This document shows, one piece after another, positions 24,231-32,948 of a stretch of DNA of 64,000 nucleotides. Under the pieces are notes generated by a model. That model worked only from the letters and a program-made list of their open reading frames with translations, made no database searches and was not told the DNA's origin. Each line of letters starts with the position of its first letter. Position 1 is the stretch's first letter. This DNA is from Angelobacter sp036557225. GTDB lineage: Bacteria; Acidobacteriota; Terriglobia; Terriglobales; Acidobacteriaceae. Position numbers and translations under genes: made by a program. The stretch lies in assembly GCA_036557225.1 (NCBI GenBank), contig DATBHX010000071.1:1-64000 (forward strand). The letters are read 5' to 3'.

Positions 24231-26507
24231 TCACCAACTCTGGGCGATCGCGGTGATGACCTTGCCCAGCGCTTCCACGTCTCGCACATCAACCACTTCA
24301 GCAGGCGAATGCGAATAGCGCAGAGGCCAGCCCAGGGCGACGTCAGTCGCGCCATAGAGCAGGAACGCTGCGCCATCATTGCCGCCACCGGTTACGCCGT
24401 ACTGCGCGGGAACGCCGGCAGTGCGGGCAATCGAAACCACGCGAGCCGAGAGATCGCGAGGAACGACGTTGGAATTGTCGGTGGCGCGAACAACGAAGCC
24501 CTGGCCGAGGATAGCGTCGCCGAAGCGTTTGGATTCAAGCGGCGAGTCGGCGCTGACGAAGGTATCGACGGCGAAGACATAGTCGGGCGTCTTGCCTTGT
24601 GCGGCAAGATGCTTGGCAGCGGCAGCAGCGCCTTCCAGGCCAAGCTCTTCACTGGTGGACCAGATGAAGGTGACGTCGCGGCCTTTGAGGTCGGGGCCGA
24701 GCGCCCATGTGGCCGCGACCAGAGCGGTGCAACCTACGCGGTCGTCAAAAGCACGCGCCGAGGCGCGGCGTCCCATCAGCCTGTGATACTGCTTGGGAAT
24801 GGTGACGAAATCTCCGGTCTTGATGCCAAGCGCGGCAACGTCTTCCGGGTTGCGCGCGCCGATATCCATGTGGGTCATCATGCGCTGGCCGCGCGGCCAC
24901 TCGAAATTGGGCTTGTCCCAGCCTTCGGGCAGCTCCAGCACGCCGGGGTGGTCACCGTTGCTGGAGTGAACCAGCGCAGCGTGACCAAGGAAATAGGCCA
25001 GCACGCCGCCGCCCTTGGATTCGAGTTCAAGCCGGCCGTCAGGCAGGATGGCGTGGACTTCATAGCCGATCTCATCCATGTGTGCGACCACGGCGATGCG
25101 CGGCGCTTTGCTCGCGGGGCTTCCTGCCCAGTGCAGGACGAGGTTGCCGGCGTCGTCGGCTTCAGGCTTGGCCCAGGGTGGAAGCAGCGCAGCCACGGAA
25201 TCGCGCATGTTTTTCTCATGGCCGCCGCTGACGGCATAGGTCTCGACGAGACGGTTGAGAATTTTCTCCGGTGAAGGCGCGACTGTCGCTTTCGCGTAGT
25301 TGCCGGATGGCGCGGTACCGTCCGATGGTTCCGCGGTTTTCGTGACTGAGCCTTGCAGGTATATTTCCAGTGTTTGCGTCAGCGCCGTCAGGTCATGCGC
25401 GTCGATGAGCTCTGCAGGCGTAGACGGCCACGCTGTAGCGATGGAGAGATGCACGGTGCGCTCCGGCAAGTTGGGCTGGGCCATATATCCGCCGCGAGGG
25501 AAGAGCGGGGCGGAGAAATCGGTTACGACGGGCGCATTGATTTGGCTCGCAGCCTGTTTGATGTCGGCGGCAAGGCCGTTGAGACCGGCATCAGGTTTTT
25601 CTGAAGCAACAATCACGCCGCTACCGACTGGCTGCTTGAAAGCCGGCGTTTCACGTTGCGTACCTTGTGCGTTGGCGGCGGCAGGCGGAGCAGGGGCACG
25701 CTGCAGCCGGCCGACGTAGATCAGCTCCTCAGGATTCAACTGATACAGAGTTTTCTGCAAGCTGCGACCGCCCAGCCATTGCTGGGTGACAAACGCGACA
25801 GTAAGCGTGCCTTTGAGCTTGGCCGGATCGAGCGTGTGCAGTACTTCCAGAAGAGCGGCGGCGCCAAAGCGATCGCCAATCGCGGGCGAGGCGTACTTTT
25901 TGCCGTCGAGAGAGTACAGGGTGCGCTCGATGGCCAGAGGGCTCAGAACGTCGGCGCCGCCGGCGCGTGCTTCAGCGGCTGAGGTTGCGCCCACGTCGAC
26001 ATACATGTTGTCGAGATCGGCCATGCTGGGCGGATGCTGGCGCTGCGGCAAAAGATGAATGGAGATACCGGCTATCGCGCCATGGATCCAATTGCCTTTG
26101 GGCGATTGCAGCAACACCGGGTTGGCGGCGTACAGCTCGTTGAAGAGGGGCAGATTGCCGATCTGCGGGAGCCGTTGCAGCGTGAGGTAACCATCCGGAG
26201 TGATGCCGCTCACGACGAAGCCAGGCTCGTCAAAGGGCGCAGCCAGCAACCGCTTGGGTGCGCCGGAGCCGATGGTCACGATGACATTGCTCAGATTGTC
26301 GGCCTTGACGCTGTAGTGCTGCGACATGGCTTTTACTTGCGCAGCAATAATCTTGCTGACCGATTGTTCATAGCCGGCGACGGCGGGCGTCTCTACCAGT
26401 TCGCGCAGGCTGTTGGTGATGGATTGGGGTGCAGTGGGTTGGGCGTAACTGCGTGGTAAGACGGTGATCAGAAGTGCTGCGATCAGAGTAAGACGCAATG
26501 ATTTCAT
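24231..26507 (-). CDS. Double-domain M42 aminopeptidase, inactive N-terminal half
   Basis: 758 residues with a signal peptide (about 1-22) and two homologous M42-type domains. The C-terminal domain (about 430-758) has the full set: VVAHMDEIGYEV (His476, Asp478), RAFDDRVGC (bridging Asp), STSEELGLEG (Glu620/621), FAVDTF, and RYSHSPAEVVDVRD with the last His. The N-terminal domain (about 30-400) aligns step by step but the key residues are replaced: PFDEPGF (Pro91 for His), GDRFGA kept, VTQQWLGGR (Gln242/243 for Glu-Glu), and TAWPSTPAELIDAHD without the final His. So the second half should be an active co-catalytic metallo-aminopeptidase and the first a pseudoenzyme, perhaps for substrate capture or assembly of the M42 dodecamer. 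Confidence 0.9.
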   Translation of the reverse strand: MKSLRLTLIAALLITVLPRSYAQPTAPQSITNSLRELVETPAVAGYEQSVSKIIAAQVKAMSQHYSVKADNLSNVIVTIGSGAPKRLLAAPFDEPGFVVSGITPDGYLTLQRLPQIGNLPLFNELYAANPVLLQSPKGNWIHGAIAGISIHLLPQRQHPPSMADLDNMYVDVGATSAAEARAGGADVLSPLAIERTLYSLDGKKYASPAIGDRFGAAALLEVLHTLDPAKLKGTLTVAFVTQQWLGGRSLQKTLYQLNPEELIYVGRLQRAPAPPAAANAQGTQRETPAFKQPVGSGVIVASEKPDAGLNGLAADIKQAASQINAPVVTDFSAPLFPRGGYMAQPNLPERTVHLSIATAWPSTPAELIDAHDLTALTQTLEIYLQGSVTKTAEPSDGTAPSGNYAKATVAPSPEKILNRLVETYAVSGGHEKNMRDSVAALLPPWAKPEADDAGNLVLHWAGSPASKAPRIAVVAHMDEIGYEVHAILPDGRLELESKGGGVLAYFLGHAALVHSSNGDHPGVLELPEGWDKPNFEWPRGQRMMTHMDIGARNPEDVAALGIKTGDFVTIPKQYHRLMGRRASARAFDDRVGCTALVAATWALGPDLKGRDVTFIWSTSEELGLEGAAAAAKHLAAQGKTPDYVFAVDTFVSADSPLESKRFGDAILGQGFVVRATDNSNVVPRDLSARVVSIARTAGVPAQYGVTGGGNDGAAFLLYGATDVALGWPLRYSHSPAEVVDVRDVEALGKVITAIAQSW

Positions 26508-26657
26508 GAGGCCTCTTCGTCAAACGATAAATGCGGGCAGGAAAGATTAAATGAGTGAGGGATGAAATGCCAGGGAATGTTCACCGCTCGGCTGCCCGGG
26601 GCGGGTGTTAGCATAGGTCGCGTCTCAACAGATAGACAGTGGCCAGGAGGAAGTGGA

Positions 26658-27449
26658 ATGGCGCGTGGTTTCAGACTTCTGATCTTGACGGCGCTGTTGG
26701 CGGTTTCAACCCGTGTGCTGCGGGCGCAGACGGTCATGACGTGGACGGTAGACGGAGTGCAGCGGCAGGCGCTGGTGTTTATGCCCGCGCCGGCGACGAA
26801 TGCCCATCTGCTTCCGCTGGTGTTTGCCCTTCATGGACATTACGGCAACATGAATGCCGCGGCCCAGGCCATGCACCTGCAGACGTTCTGGCCGGGCGCG
26901 ATCATTGTGTATCCGCAGGGGTTGAAGACGCCGAGCCAGGTTGATCCCAACGGAAATGGTTTTGGCTGGCAAGTGAGCGCGGGCCAGCAGGGGCTCAATG
27001 ACCGCGACCTGAAGTTCTTTGACGCCATGCTGGCCGATCTGCGCCAGAAATTTCCTGTCGACAACACACGCATCTACGCCACGGGCTTCTCCAACGGTGC
27101 GATCTTCAGCTATCTACTATGGGCGGAGCGCGGCAAGACGCTGGCGGCTGTCGGGATTGTGGCCGGGCGGATCGATCCGGCTGAGCATTTAACGATACCG
27201 AGGGCGGCGACGATCATCGGAGGAACAAACGACAACGTTTTGCCCTTTGCCGAGCAGCAACAGGCGATTCAACAAGCTCGCCAGATCGACAATGCCACCG
27301 GCCCGGGCCAGAGCTGCGGACCAATCTGCACACTCTATCCTTCAAGCAGCCAGACGCCGGTGGTGACGCGAATTCACAGCGGCGGGCACATCTATCCCCC
27401 GTGGGCGGGCGCGGCGATTGTGGAGTTTTTTAAGGCGCACAAGCTGTGA
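26658..27449 (+). CDS. Secreted esterase/PHB depolymerase-like alpha/beta hydrolase (LpqC family)
   Basis: 263 residues; the ATG at 26658 is preceded by AGGAGGAA and begins a signal peptide (RGFRLLILTALLAVSTRVLRAQ). A longer frame from 26562 lacks such signals. Catalytic elements: oxyanion region VFALHGHYGNM, nucleophile in YATGFSNGAIFSYLL, acid in GGTNDNVLPF and the His in IHSGGHIYPPW. This is the LpqC/feruloyl esterase/PHB depolymerase group; the C-terminal CGPICT pair probably makes a disulfide. Substrate, polyester or feruloyl sugar, is not determinable. Divergent from the M42 gene. Confidence 0.88.
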   Translation: MARGFRLLILTALLAVSTRVLRAQTVMTWTVDGVQRQALVFMPAPATNAHLLPLVFALHGHYGNMNAAAQAMHLQTFWPGAIIVYPQGLKTPSQVDPNGNGFGWQVSAGQQGLNDRDLKFFDAMLADLRQKFPVDNTRIYATGFSNGAIFSYLLWAERGKTLAAVGIVAGRIDPAEHLTIPRAATIIGGTNDNVLPFAEQQQAIQQARQIDNATGPGQSCGPICTLYPSSSQTPVVTRIHSGGHIYPPWAGAAIVEFFKAHKL

Positions 27450-27461
27450 AGAATCCGCAAA

Positions 27462-28838
27462 CTAGATCAAATTCCGCTCTTTCACTTCCAGATACTGATT
27501 CACCAGCGTCGTAGTGAGCCGGCTGGGGGAGATCTCCAGGGCCAGAGCGCCCTGGTTGCGGACTTTGCCGATCAGCGTTTCACGACGGTGGACCATCTCC
27601 TGCGCGGCGGAGACTTCGTAGAGCTCTTCCACGCTCTGCGGGGTGTAGGCGGCGAGCTCATTCAGATCGGTCTGGGCAATCACGGTGAAGAGCAGCAAAT
27701 GTTTGGACATGATGCGGGAAGCGCTCTCGATCACCTCAGGGGTCATGGAGGTATCGGCGAGATCGGTGACCCAAATGATGAGCGAGCGCTGGCGCTGCAG
27801 TTGTAAGAGAACGGAAGCGGCGCGAAGGTGGTCGGCTTCAGAGGCTTCTTCGCGGGCAGAGGCCAGGCTTTCAATGATGGCGCGCATGTGGCTCAGGCCG
27901 CGGCCCAGGCCAACACGCTGCTGCACGTTACGGCCGTAAACAAGAAGACCGACGCGATCGCCGGAATAGAGGGCGATCTGCGCCAGCGAGAGCCCGGCGT
28001 TGACGGCAAGATCGAGTTTGCTGAGTTCGCCGACACGCGCGCGCATCAGGCGGCCGGCGTCCATGACGAGCCAGACAGCCTGGCTGCGCTCCACCTGGAA
28101 GAGCTTGGTGACGTGTTTGCCACGGCGCGCGGTGGCGGTCCAGCAGATGTTGCGAAATTCGTCGCCCGGCTGGTATTCGCGCAGGCTTTCAAATTCGCGG
28201 CCCACACCGCGCTGGCGGATCAGCCGCTTTTCCAGTTCGATCTGGCGCGCGCGGGAAAGATAAATGTTGTGGCGCTTGGCGTCTTCAATATCGGGGAAGA
28301 CGCGGATGGTCTGCTGCAAGTCAGCACGAGCCCAACGTTCGGCGAAGTGCGAGCCGCTGCGGTAACGCAGATAGGCCTCGCCCAGATGGATGTCGCCGCG
28401 TTCGAGGGGACGGACGACATAGTGCGCAGAGCCGGAGTCGCGAGAGGCAGCCTTGATCTCGACCGTCGGTGGCGCAGGGATGAGGGAGAGGGGAAGATCA
28501 TTGAGCACGCTGCAGGTAACGTCGACGCCGCTCTGATTGCGCAGCTCAAGAGTGACTTTCATCGAATTGCTGAGCGAAGGCGGGCCGGCCCAGGAGCGTT
28601 CCAGCACGAGCCGCTCAGGGTGGGGAAGGCGGAGGAGGTCGATGGCCCAGGCGAGCAGAGCGCAGATGTCCCAGGCTGCCATCACAAGAAGAAAACGTAG
28701 GTCCCAGAATGCGGGGATGGCCCAGAGCAGGCCAAGCAGGGTGATGAGAAAGAAGCGCCGGCCGAAGCCGAAGCTGAAGCGCTTGGCGCGGCGGGCGCGT
28801 ACAGCGAGCGGCGGCGGCGCTAGAAGTCGTTGTTCCAC
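27462..28838 (-). CDS. DUF58 domain protein
   Basis: 458 residues. Two N-terminal transmembrane helices (about 22-65, FFLITLLGLLWAIPAFWDLRFLLVMAAWDI) are followed by a beta-rich part and the DUF58/von Willebrand A-like domain with GREFESLREYQPGDEFRNI and CWTATARRGKHVTKLF, then VWLVMDAGRLM. It starts at a GTG that shares one base with the moxR stop (TAGTG), so it is translationally coupled. DUF58 proteins accompany MoxR ATPases and are thought to help fold or activate metal- or vWA-containing proteins at the membrane. Last gene of the six-gene operon. Confidence 0.92.
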   Translation of the reverse strand: MEQRLLAPPPLAVRARRAKRFSFGFGRRFFLITLLGLLWAIPAFWDLRFLLVMAAWDICALLAWAIDLLRLPHPERLVLERSWAGPPSLSNSMKVTLELRNQSGVDVTCSVLNDLPLSLIPAPPTVEIKAASRDSGSAHYVVRPLERGDIHLGEAYLRYRSGSHFAERWARADLQQTIRVFPDIEDAKRHNIYLSRARQIELEKRLIRQRGVGREFESLREYQPGDEFRNICWTATARRGKHVTKLFQVERSQAVWLVMDAGRLMRARVGELSKLDLAVNAGLSLAQIALYSGDRVGLLVYGRNVQQRVGLGRGLSHMRAIIESLASAREEASEADHLRAASVLLQLQRQRSLIIWVTDLADTSMTPEVIESASRIMSKHLLLFTVIAQTDLNELAAYTPQSVEELYEVSAAQEMVHRRETLIGKVRNQGALALEISPSRLTTTLVNQYLEVKERNLI

Positions 28839-29785
28839 TATTTGGGGACCTCGACCGAGTTGACGATCTCGGTCAGCACGCGGTCGCTGTCCAGGCCTTC
28901 GAGTTCGGCCTCAGGCTTCATCATCACGCGATGACGCAAGACCGGCAGAGCGGAGGATTTGACGTCGTCGGGAATCAGGAAGTCGCGGCCTTCGAGACCG
29001 GCGGATGCTTTGGCTACCATCATGAGGCTGATGGCGGCGCGTGGGCTGGCGCCGAGCGCCAGCGACGGCCAATTCCGTGTGCGGCGGATGATCTCCACCA
29101 TGTAGCGGAAGAGTGCCGGCTCGACTTTTACGCTGCGGACTTCCTCACGCGCCTGCGCCAGCACTTCAGCCGGAAGCGCGACGATGTTCACCGCGTCAAG
29201 CTTATGGGCGTCAAAGCCGCGGTGATGTTGCTCAAGAATGTTGATCTCCTGATCGGCGGAAGGATAGGTGACTTTGATCTTGAGCAGAAAACGGTCAAGC
29301 TGCGCTTCGGGCAGAGGATAGGTGCCTTCAAATTCGATCGGATTCTGCGTGGCGAAGACGGTGAAGAACTGCGAGAGCGGGTGGGTTGCGCCGTCGATGG
29401 TGATCTGGCGCTCTTCCATGGCCTCAAGCACGGCGGCCTGGGTGCGTGGAGGCATGCGGTTAACTTCGTCGGCGAGAAGAAGATCGGTGAAGAGCGGTCC
29501 GCGATGGAGGGAGAAACTGCTGGTGGAGAGATTCAGCACGTTGCTGCCGATGATGTCGGCCGGCATCAGATCAGAGGTACATTGGACACGGCGAAACTCG
29601 AGGTCGAAGAGCCGGGCGAAGGTCTTGATGACCAGCGTCTTGGCAATGCCCGGCACGCCTTCCAGCAGCGCGTGGCCACCGCAAAGAATGGTGAGCAGGC
29701 ATTGGTTGATCAGATCATCCTGGCCGACAATGACTTTGGCCAGCTCAGTTCGTCCGTGCGAAAGCACCTGCGACACGGTCTGCAT
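28838..29785 (-). CDS. MoxR family AAA+ ATPase
   Basis: 315 residues with Walker A EGVPGIAKT (near residue 43), Walker B LLLADEVNRMPP, sensor 1 VFATQNPIEFEGTYPLPEAQLDRF and a C-terminal lid with GASPRAAISLM and DDVKSSALPVLRHR. MoxR ATPases act as chaperones for vWA or metalloenzyme partners encoded next door, here the DUF58 gene. Its start lies inside the upstream gene (41-nt overlap), which fits strong coupling; AGGAG sits 10 bases before the ATG. Confidence 0.95.
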   Translation of the reverse strand: MQTVSQVLSHGRTELAKVIVGQDDLINQCLLTILCGGHALLEGVPGIAKTLVIKTFARLFDLEFRRVQCTSDLMPADIIGSNVLNLSTSSFSLHRGPLFTDLLLADEVNRMPPRTQAAVLEAMEERQITIDGATHPLSQFFTVFATQNPIEFEGTYPLPEAQLDRFLLKIKVTYPSADQEINILEQHHRGFDAHKLDAVNIVALPAEVLAQAREEVRSVKVEPALFRYMVEIIRRTRNWPSLALGASPRAAISLMMVAKASAGLEGRDFLIPDDVKSSALPVLRHRVMMKPEAELEGLDSDRVLTEIVNSVEVPK

Positions 29786-30962
29786 GCGAGGTAGTCTCCT
29801 GTTCGTCTTTATTCAGCGGAACCAATTTCAGTCTCTGCGTGTAACGGCTCAAACGTTGCGCCAGCTCAAGGGCCCAGGCTTCAGAGAGCGCAGGGTTGCG
29901 CAATGCAGCTTCAATCTGCTGGAGCAGATCGCTGAGATCGTCATCTTTGTAACGCATACGGTTTTTTACCGCGCGGGCCAGATCAGGCGCAGAGATGCTC
30001 TGGCTGATGCCGAGCTGGCGCGTGGCCAATATCCGGAAGCGGGTGTAGGGGACCTCAAGCGCGGCGTGCATTGCATTGGCGCGACGGTACAACTTGCCCA
30101 GCGTATAGACAAATTCCAGCGGCGAGAGTCGTGCAGGGCGCGGAAGGGCGTGGATCGGCCCGTTGCGCCGGGAGAAAGTGAAGATGAGCGCGACGAAGAC
30201 CAGCAGGCACTGCAACAATCCATAGAAAATCGGGGGCTGGTTGAGGTATCCGCCGAAGGATTGCTTGTAGCCGTGGAAGTATTCGTCCCAGTAAACATGG
30301 ACTTCGCCGGGCTGGCCAAGAGAGTTCAAGAGCAGTGCAAGGTTGCCGGATTTGGCGATCGCTGCATTGGTCAAGGGTGTGCTGGCAGCCCACCAGATGA
30401 CCTCGCCTTTGCCAACTTTGTAGGAGACGACGATCGGCCGAGCATCGTCGGCGTAGTGGACCAGGAATGCGGTTGTCGGGTTCTTCCAGTAGGCGCCGGG
30501 CGACATCTGAATGGCTCCGCCGCGCGTCAGGGAGCTGAGCAGCTGCGGCTGATACTCTTTCCAATTTGGCGCCGGCAGTGGCTCACGGTCAGTTTCCGCC
30601 TGGGGAAGATACACAGATGGAAAAGGGCCGGTTACCAGAATTTTTCCGCCCAGGCTCAGGTATTTCTGCAATGCATTTTTTTCCTGTGGCAAAGGCGGAC
30701 GAAAAGGAGAGGCCAGGACCAGCGCGCTGTGCGCCGGATCAGGGGGAAGCTCTGTGGGAGATTGTTCCCACCGCTCTACCGTGTAGCCGATGTCCTGCAG
30801 CAGCAGGTATGCGGCCTTGGCGCCGCGGCTTTGCGCGGAGTAGGTGCTGGGAACAAAGTTTTCTTCTTCTTCCTGCGACAGAAATGCCAGGGCGATCACG
30901 ATCGGCAAGAGAAGCAGGGCGGTCCACATGAGCAGGCGACGGTCGCTCTTTTCGATTTTCAT
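29745..30962 (-). CDS. DUF4350 domain protein
   Basis: 405 residues from the ATG that overlaps the upstream stop (ATGA); the GTG at 30968 would add two. One N-terminal transmembrane helix (about 11-29), a DUF4350 extracytoplasmic domain (SRGAKAAYLLLQDIGYTVERW, LSLGGKILVTGPFPS), then a second helix (about 255-275, GLLQCLLVFVALIFTFSRR) and a cytoplasmic helical tail. DUF4350 proteins have a class I glutamine amidotransferase-like fold without catalytic residues and recur in MoxR operons. The C-terminus overlaps moxR by 41 nt. Confidence 0.87.
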   Translation of the reverse strand: MKIEKSDRRLLMWTALLLLPIVIALAFLSQEEEENFVPSTYSAQSRGAKAAYLLLQDIGYTVERWEQSPTELPPDPAHSALVLASPFRPPLPQEKNALQKYLSLGGKILVTGPFPSVYLPQAETDREPLPAPNWKEYQPQLLSSLTRGGAIQMSPGAYWKNPTTAFLVHYADDARPIVVSYKVGKGEVIWWAASTPLTNAAIAKSGNLALLLNSLGQPGEVHVYWDEYFHGYKQSFGGYLNQPPIFYGLLQCLLVFVALIFTFSRRNGPIHALPRPARLSPLEFVYTLGKLYRRANAMHAALEVPYTRFRILATRQLGISQSISAPDLARAVKNRMRYKDDDLSDLLQQIEAALRNPALSEAWALELAQRLSRYTQRLKLVPLNKDEQETTSHADRVAGAFARTN

Positions 30963-31921
30963 CGGCACCCCAGCTTTTCCAGTTGACTGAGGGTTTCGTG
31001 GAAGTCGGATTCCGCGGCGTCGCCATAGCCGTACCAGACCAGTTCCAGCTTGCTTGTGAGCGCGGCCAGCACGGGATATTGAGCCGCACGGGCGCCAATC
31101 AAGCGGAGATACTCACGCGGTGTGCGGGCGCGGTTCGGTTTCCAGGCGCCGTGTTCCTCGAGATAGGAAATGCCGGCCCAGTACGCCATGTGGATGGCGT
31201 TGCGCCAGTCCTGCTGCTGGGCCAGCGCGCGCGCATCGGCCAGCCAGGCGCGCCAGTTGCGGGCCGATGGAGCAAAAGGAATGATCTCGCGTTGCGGCAG
31301 CTCCTCCTGCGGACGCCGCAACCGGCGAATGGTCCAGACCAAGAGAAAGGTTGCCGCGGCTGCCACCAGCAGATAGATGATGAGACGCATTACATCAAAG
31401 TTCCCGCCACCGCGTATGGCAAGCTTGCTCAGGAGACGAGACAACCAGCGGAAAATCCTGGCCAGAAACGCATCTTTTGCATTGGGGCCGCGAACTTTGT
31501 TGAATTCGCGCTGGGCCAGGATCTGGTCCAGCTTGCTGTGCGCAGCAGAAAAATCGCCGTGGGGTCGGTCAAAGCTTTCGGCCTCGGCATTGAGCGCCTG
31601 AATGTAATTGCGGAGCTGCGACAGAAGAGAGGCGCGCTTTTCTTCATCGGCGCGTGAGAAGGCCGTGAGATCGTCTTTGAGAATTTTAAAGTTGACCTTG
31701 ACGTCGCCGAAGCTGGTGCTGACCAACTCGATGTCGGGAATCTCGGCTACCAGTTTGCCTGCCTGGCCAGGATCGGTTTCGAGCGCGTCGATCTTCTGCG
31801 CCAGATCGCGCAACTGCTGCCGGTACTCCGTGACCGAAAAGCTTTCCGCCTGTGCTGCCGGTGCGCAAGCGCAGGCCAGGAGGGCCAGCAGAAGAGAGTT
31901 GATGACGTGGTGGTATTTCAT
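30959..31921 (-). CDS. DUF4129 domain protein
   Basis: 320 residues: signal peptide (about 1-25, ACAPAAQAE), helical periplasmic part, a transmembrane helix (about 175-200, LIIYLLVAAAATFLLVWTI) and a cytoplasmic C-terminal DUF4129 domain with AYWAGISYLEEHGAWKPN and ARTPREYLRLI. DUF4129 is a usual partner in MoxR-DUF58 operons. Its ends overlap both neighbours by 4 bp (ATGA), showing polycistronic translation. Confidence 0.87.
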   Translation of the reverse strand: MKYHHVINSLLLALLACACAPAAQAESFSVTEYRQQLRDLAQKIDALETDPGQAGKLVAEIPDIELVSTSFGDVKVNFKILKDDLTAFSRADEEKRASLLSQLRNYIQALNAEAESFDRPHGDFSAAHSKLDQILAQREFNKVRGPNAKDAFLARIFRWLSRLLSKLAIRGGGNFDVMRLIIYLLVAAAATFLLVWTIRRLRRPQEELPQREIIPFAPSARNWRAWLADARALAQQQDWRNAIHMAYWAGISYLEEHGAWKPNRARTPREYLRLIGARAAQYPVLAALTSKLELVWYGYGDAAESDFHETLSQLEKLGCR

Positions 31922-32889
31922 CCGAGTGGGGGAGGAGCGGCAGCGGCCATTTGTCGCGGCGCTGTCTCACCCATGGTTTCCATCATCAGTTGCAGGTCAA
32001 AGGCTTCTTTGCGCACACGCTCATCGTAATACAAGAGAGCCACGGCGATGGTGGCGACGGGACCGGCCAGCGTCCCCGCGACAAACCCCGCCATATACTG
32101 CCACAAGGCGACCGGAATGGCCATGACGGGTGACTTTTCCGCTGCAAAGATCCCCACAAAAAGGACAGGTATGGTTAACGCCATACTCAAGACCCAGCCC
32201 AGAACCGCCGCCAGAAAGAGCACCAGCAGAATGCGCTGGACGCACTTGCCTTTGCTCAGATAGCGGCTGCGTTTCAGGCAAGCAGACACGGGAAGTTTTT
32301 CCAGGACACAGGCCGGCACCGCAAGCTGATAACTGCAGTACAAGCGAAGGACCCAGATAATACCGATCGCGGTCACGACTGCAGTCAATATGCCGACAAT
32401 CCAGCCAACGGCTGCGGATGCCTGCGAAGAACCGATGATGTAGAGCAATCCCGAAGGCAAAAACGCGCCTGCAATCGCAACCAGCGAAGCGCCTGCACAG
32501 ATGAGCCCGACGAGCAGAAAGATACCTGCAATGCTCCAAAGCATGGGTCGAATCGTCCTGTATGATTCGCCGATCCTGACTGCGTGACCAAGGTGGACCC
32601 GGGAGACGGCATACACGGTTGCGCCGGTAGCAAAGGCATGGGCAAGCAGATACACAACTACCATCGCGATGGCCCCCACGACAAAAGCAACTCCGGTGGC
32701 GATAAGATTCACCTTGGTGATGGAAAGGTATGCGACAAGGAAAAAGCCGGTTTGCGCAACCAGCAAAATAGCCGGCGGCAGGGCAGCAATGCCGGCAAAC
32801 AACCAGAAGTTATTTCGGTAAAGATGAAAAGTACGGTCCAGCACCTGAGAAGTGCTCATGGGCCGCAAAGTTGAATCCATGGATGACAT
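31918..32889 (-). CDS. Multi-pass membrane protein, GDPD-membrane-domain-like (paralog A)
   Basis: About 323 residues from ATG 32889 (ATG 32880, MDSTLRPMSTS, is a close alternative). It begins RPMSTSQVLDRTFHLYRNNF, shared exactly with the next gene upstream, and has six or so hydrophobic helices and a C-terminal YYDERVRKEAFDLQLMMETM. This resembles the membrane domain found with glycerophosphodiester phosphodiesterases, without the enzyme domain. The stop overlaps the DUF4129 start by 4 bp, tying it to the MoxR operon. Confidence 0.85.
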   Translation of the reverse strand: MSSMDSTLRPMSTSQVLDRTFHLYRNNFWLFAGIAALPPAILLVAQTGFFLVAYLSITKVNLIATGVAFVVGAIAMVVVYLLAHAFATGATVYAVSRVHLGHAVRIGESYRTIRPMLWSIAGIFLLVGLICAGASLVAIAGAFLPSGLLYIIGSSQASAAVGWIVGILTAVVTAIGIIWVLRLYCSYQLAVPACVLEKLPVSACLKRSRYLSKGKCVQRILLVLFLAAVLGWVLSMALTIPVLFVGIFAAEKSPVMAIPVALWQYMAGFVAGTLAGPVATIAVALLYYDERVRKEAFDLQLMMETMGETAPRQMAAAAPPPLG

Positions 32890-32948
32890 CGTTCTCTGGG
32901 GGTGAGGGTTGCATACTACCACAGATTATCGCGCCTAGTAGAACGGAA

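Noticed and set aside
24183..25274. 363-codon plus-strand frame
   Set aside because: Antisense to the active M42 domain; no recognisable motif.
29322..30986. 554-codon plus-strand open frame
   Set aside because: Antisense to MoxR and DUF4350 genes with clear motifs; its own translation has no domain-like sequence.
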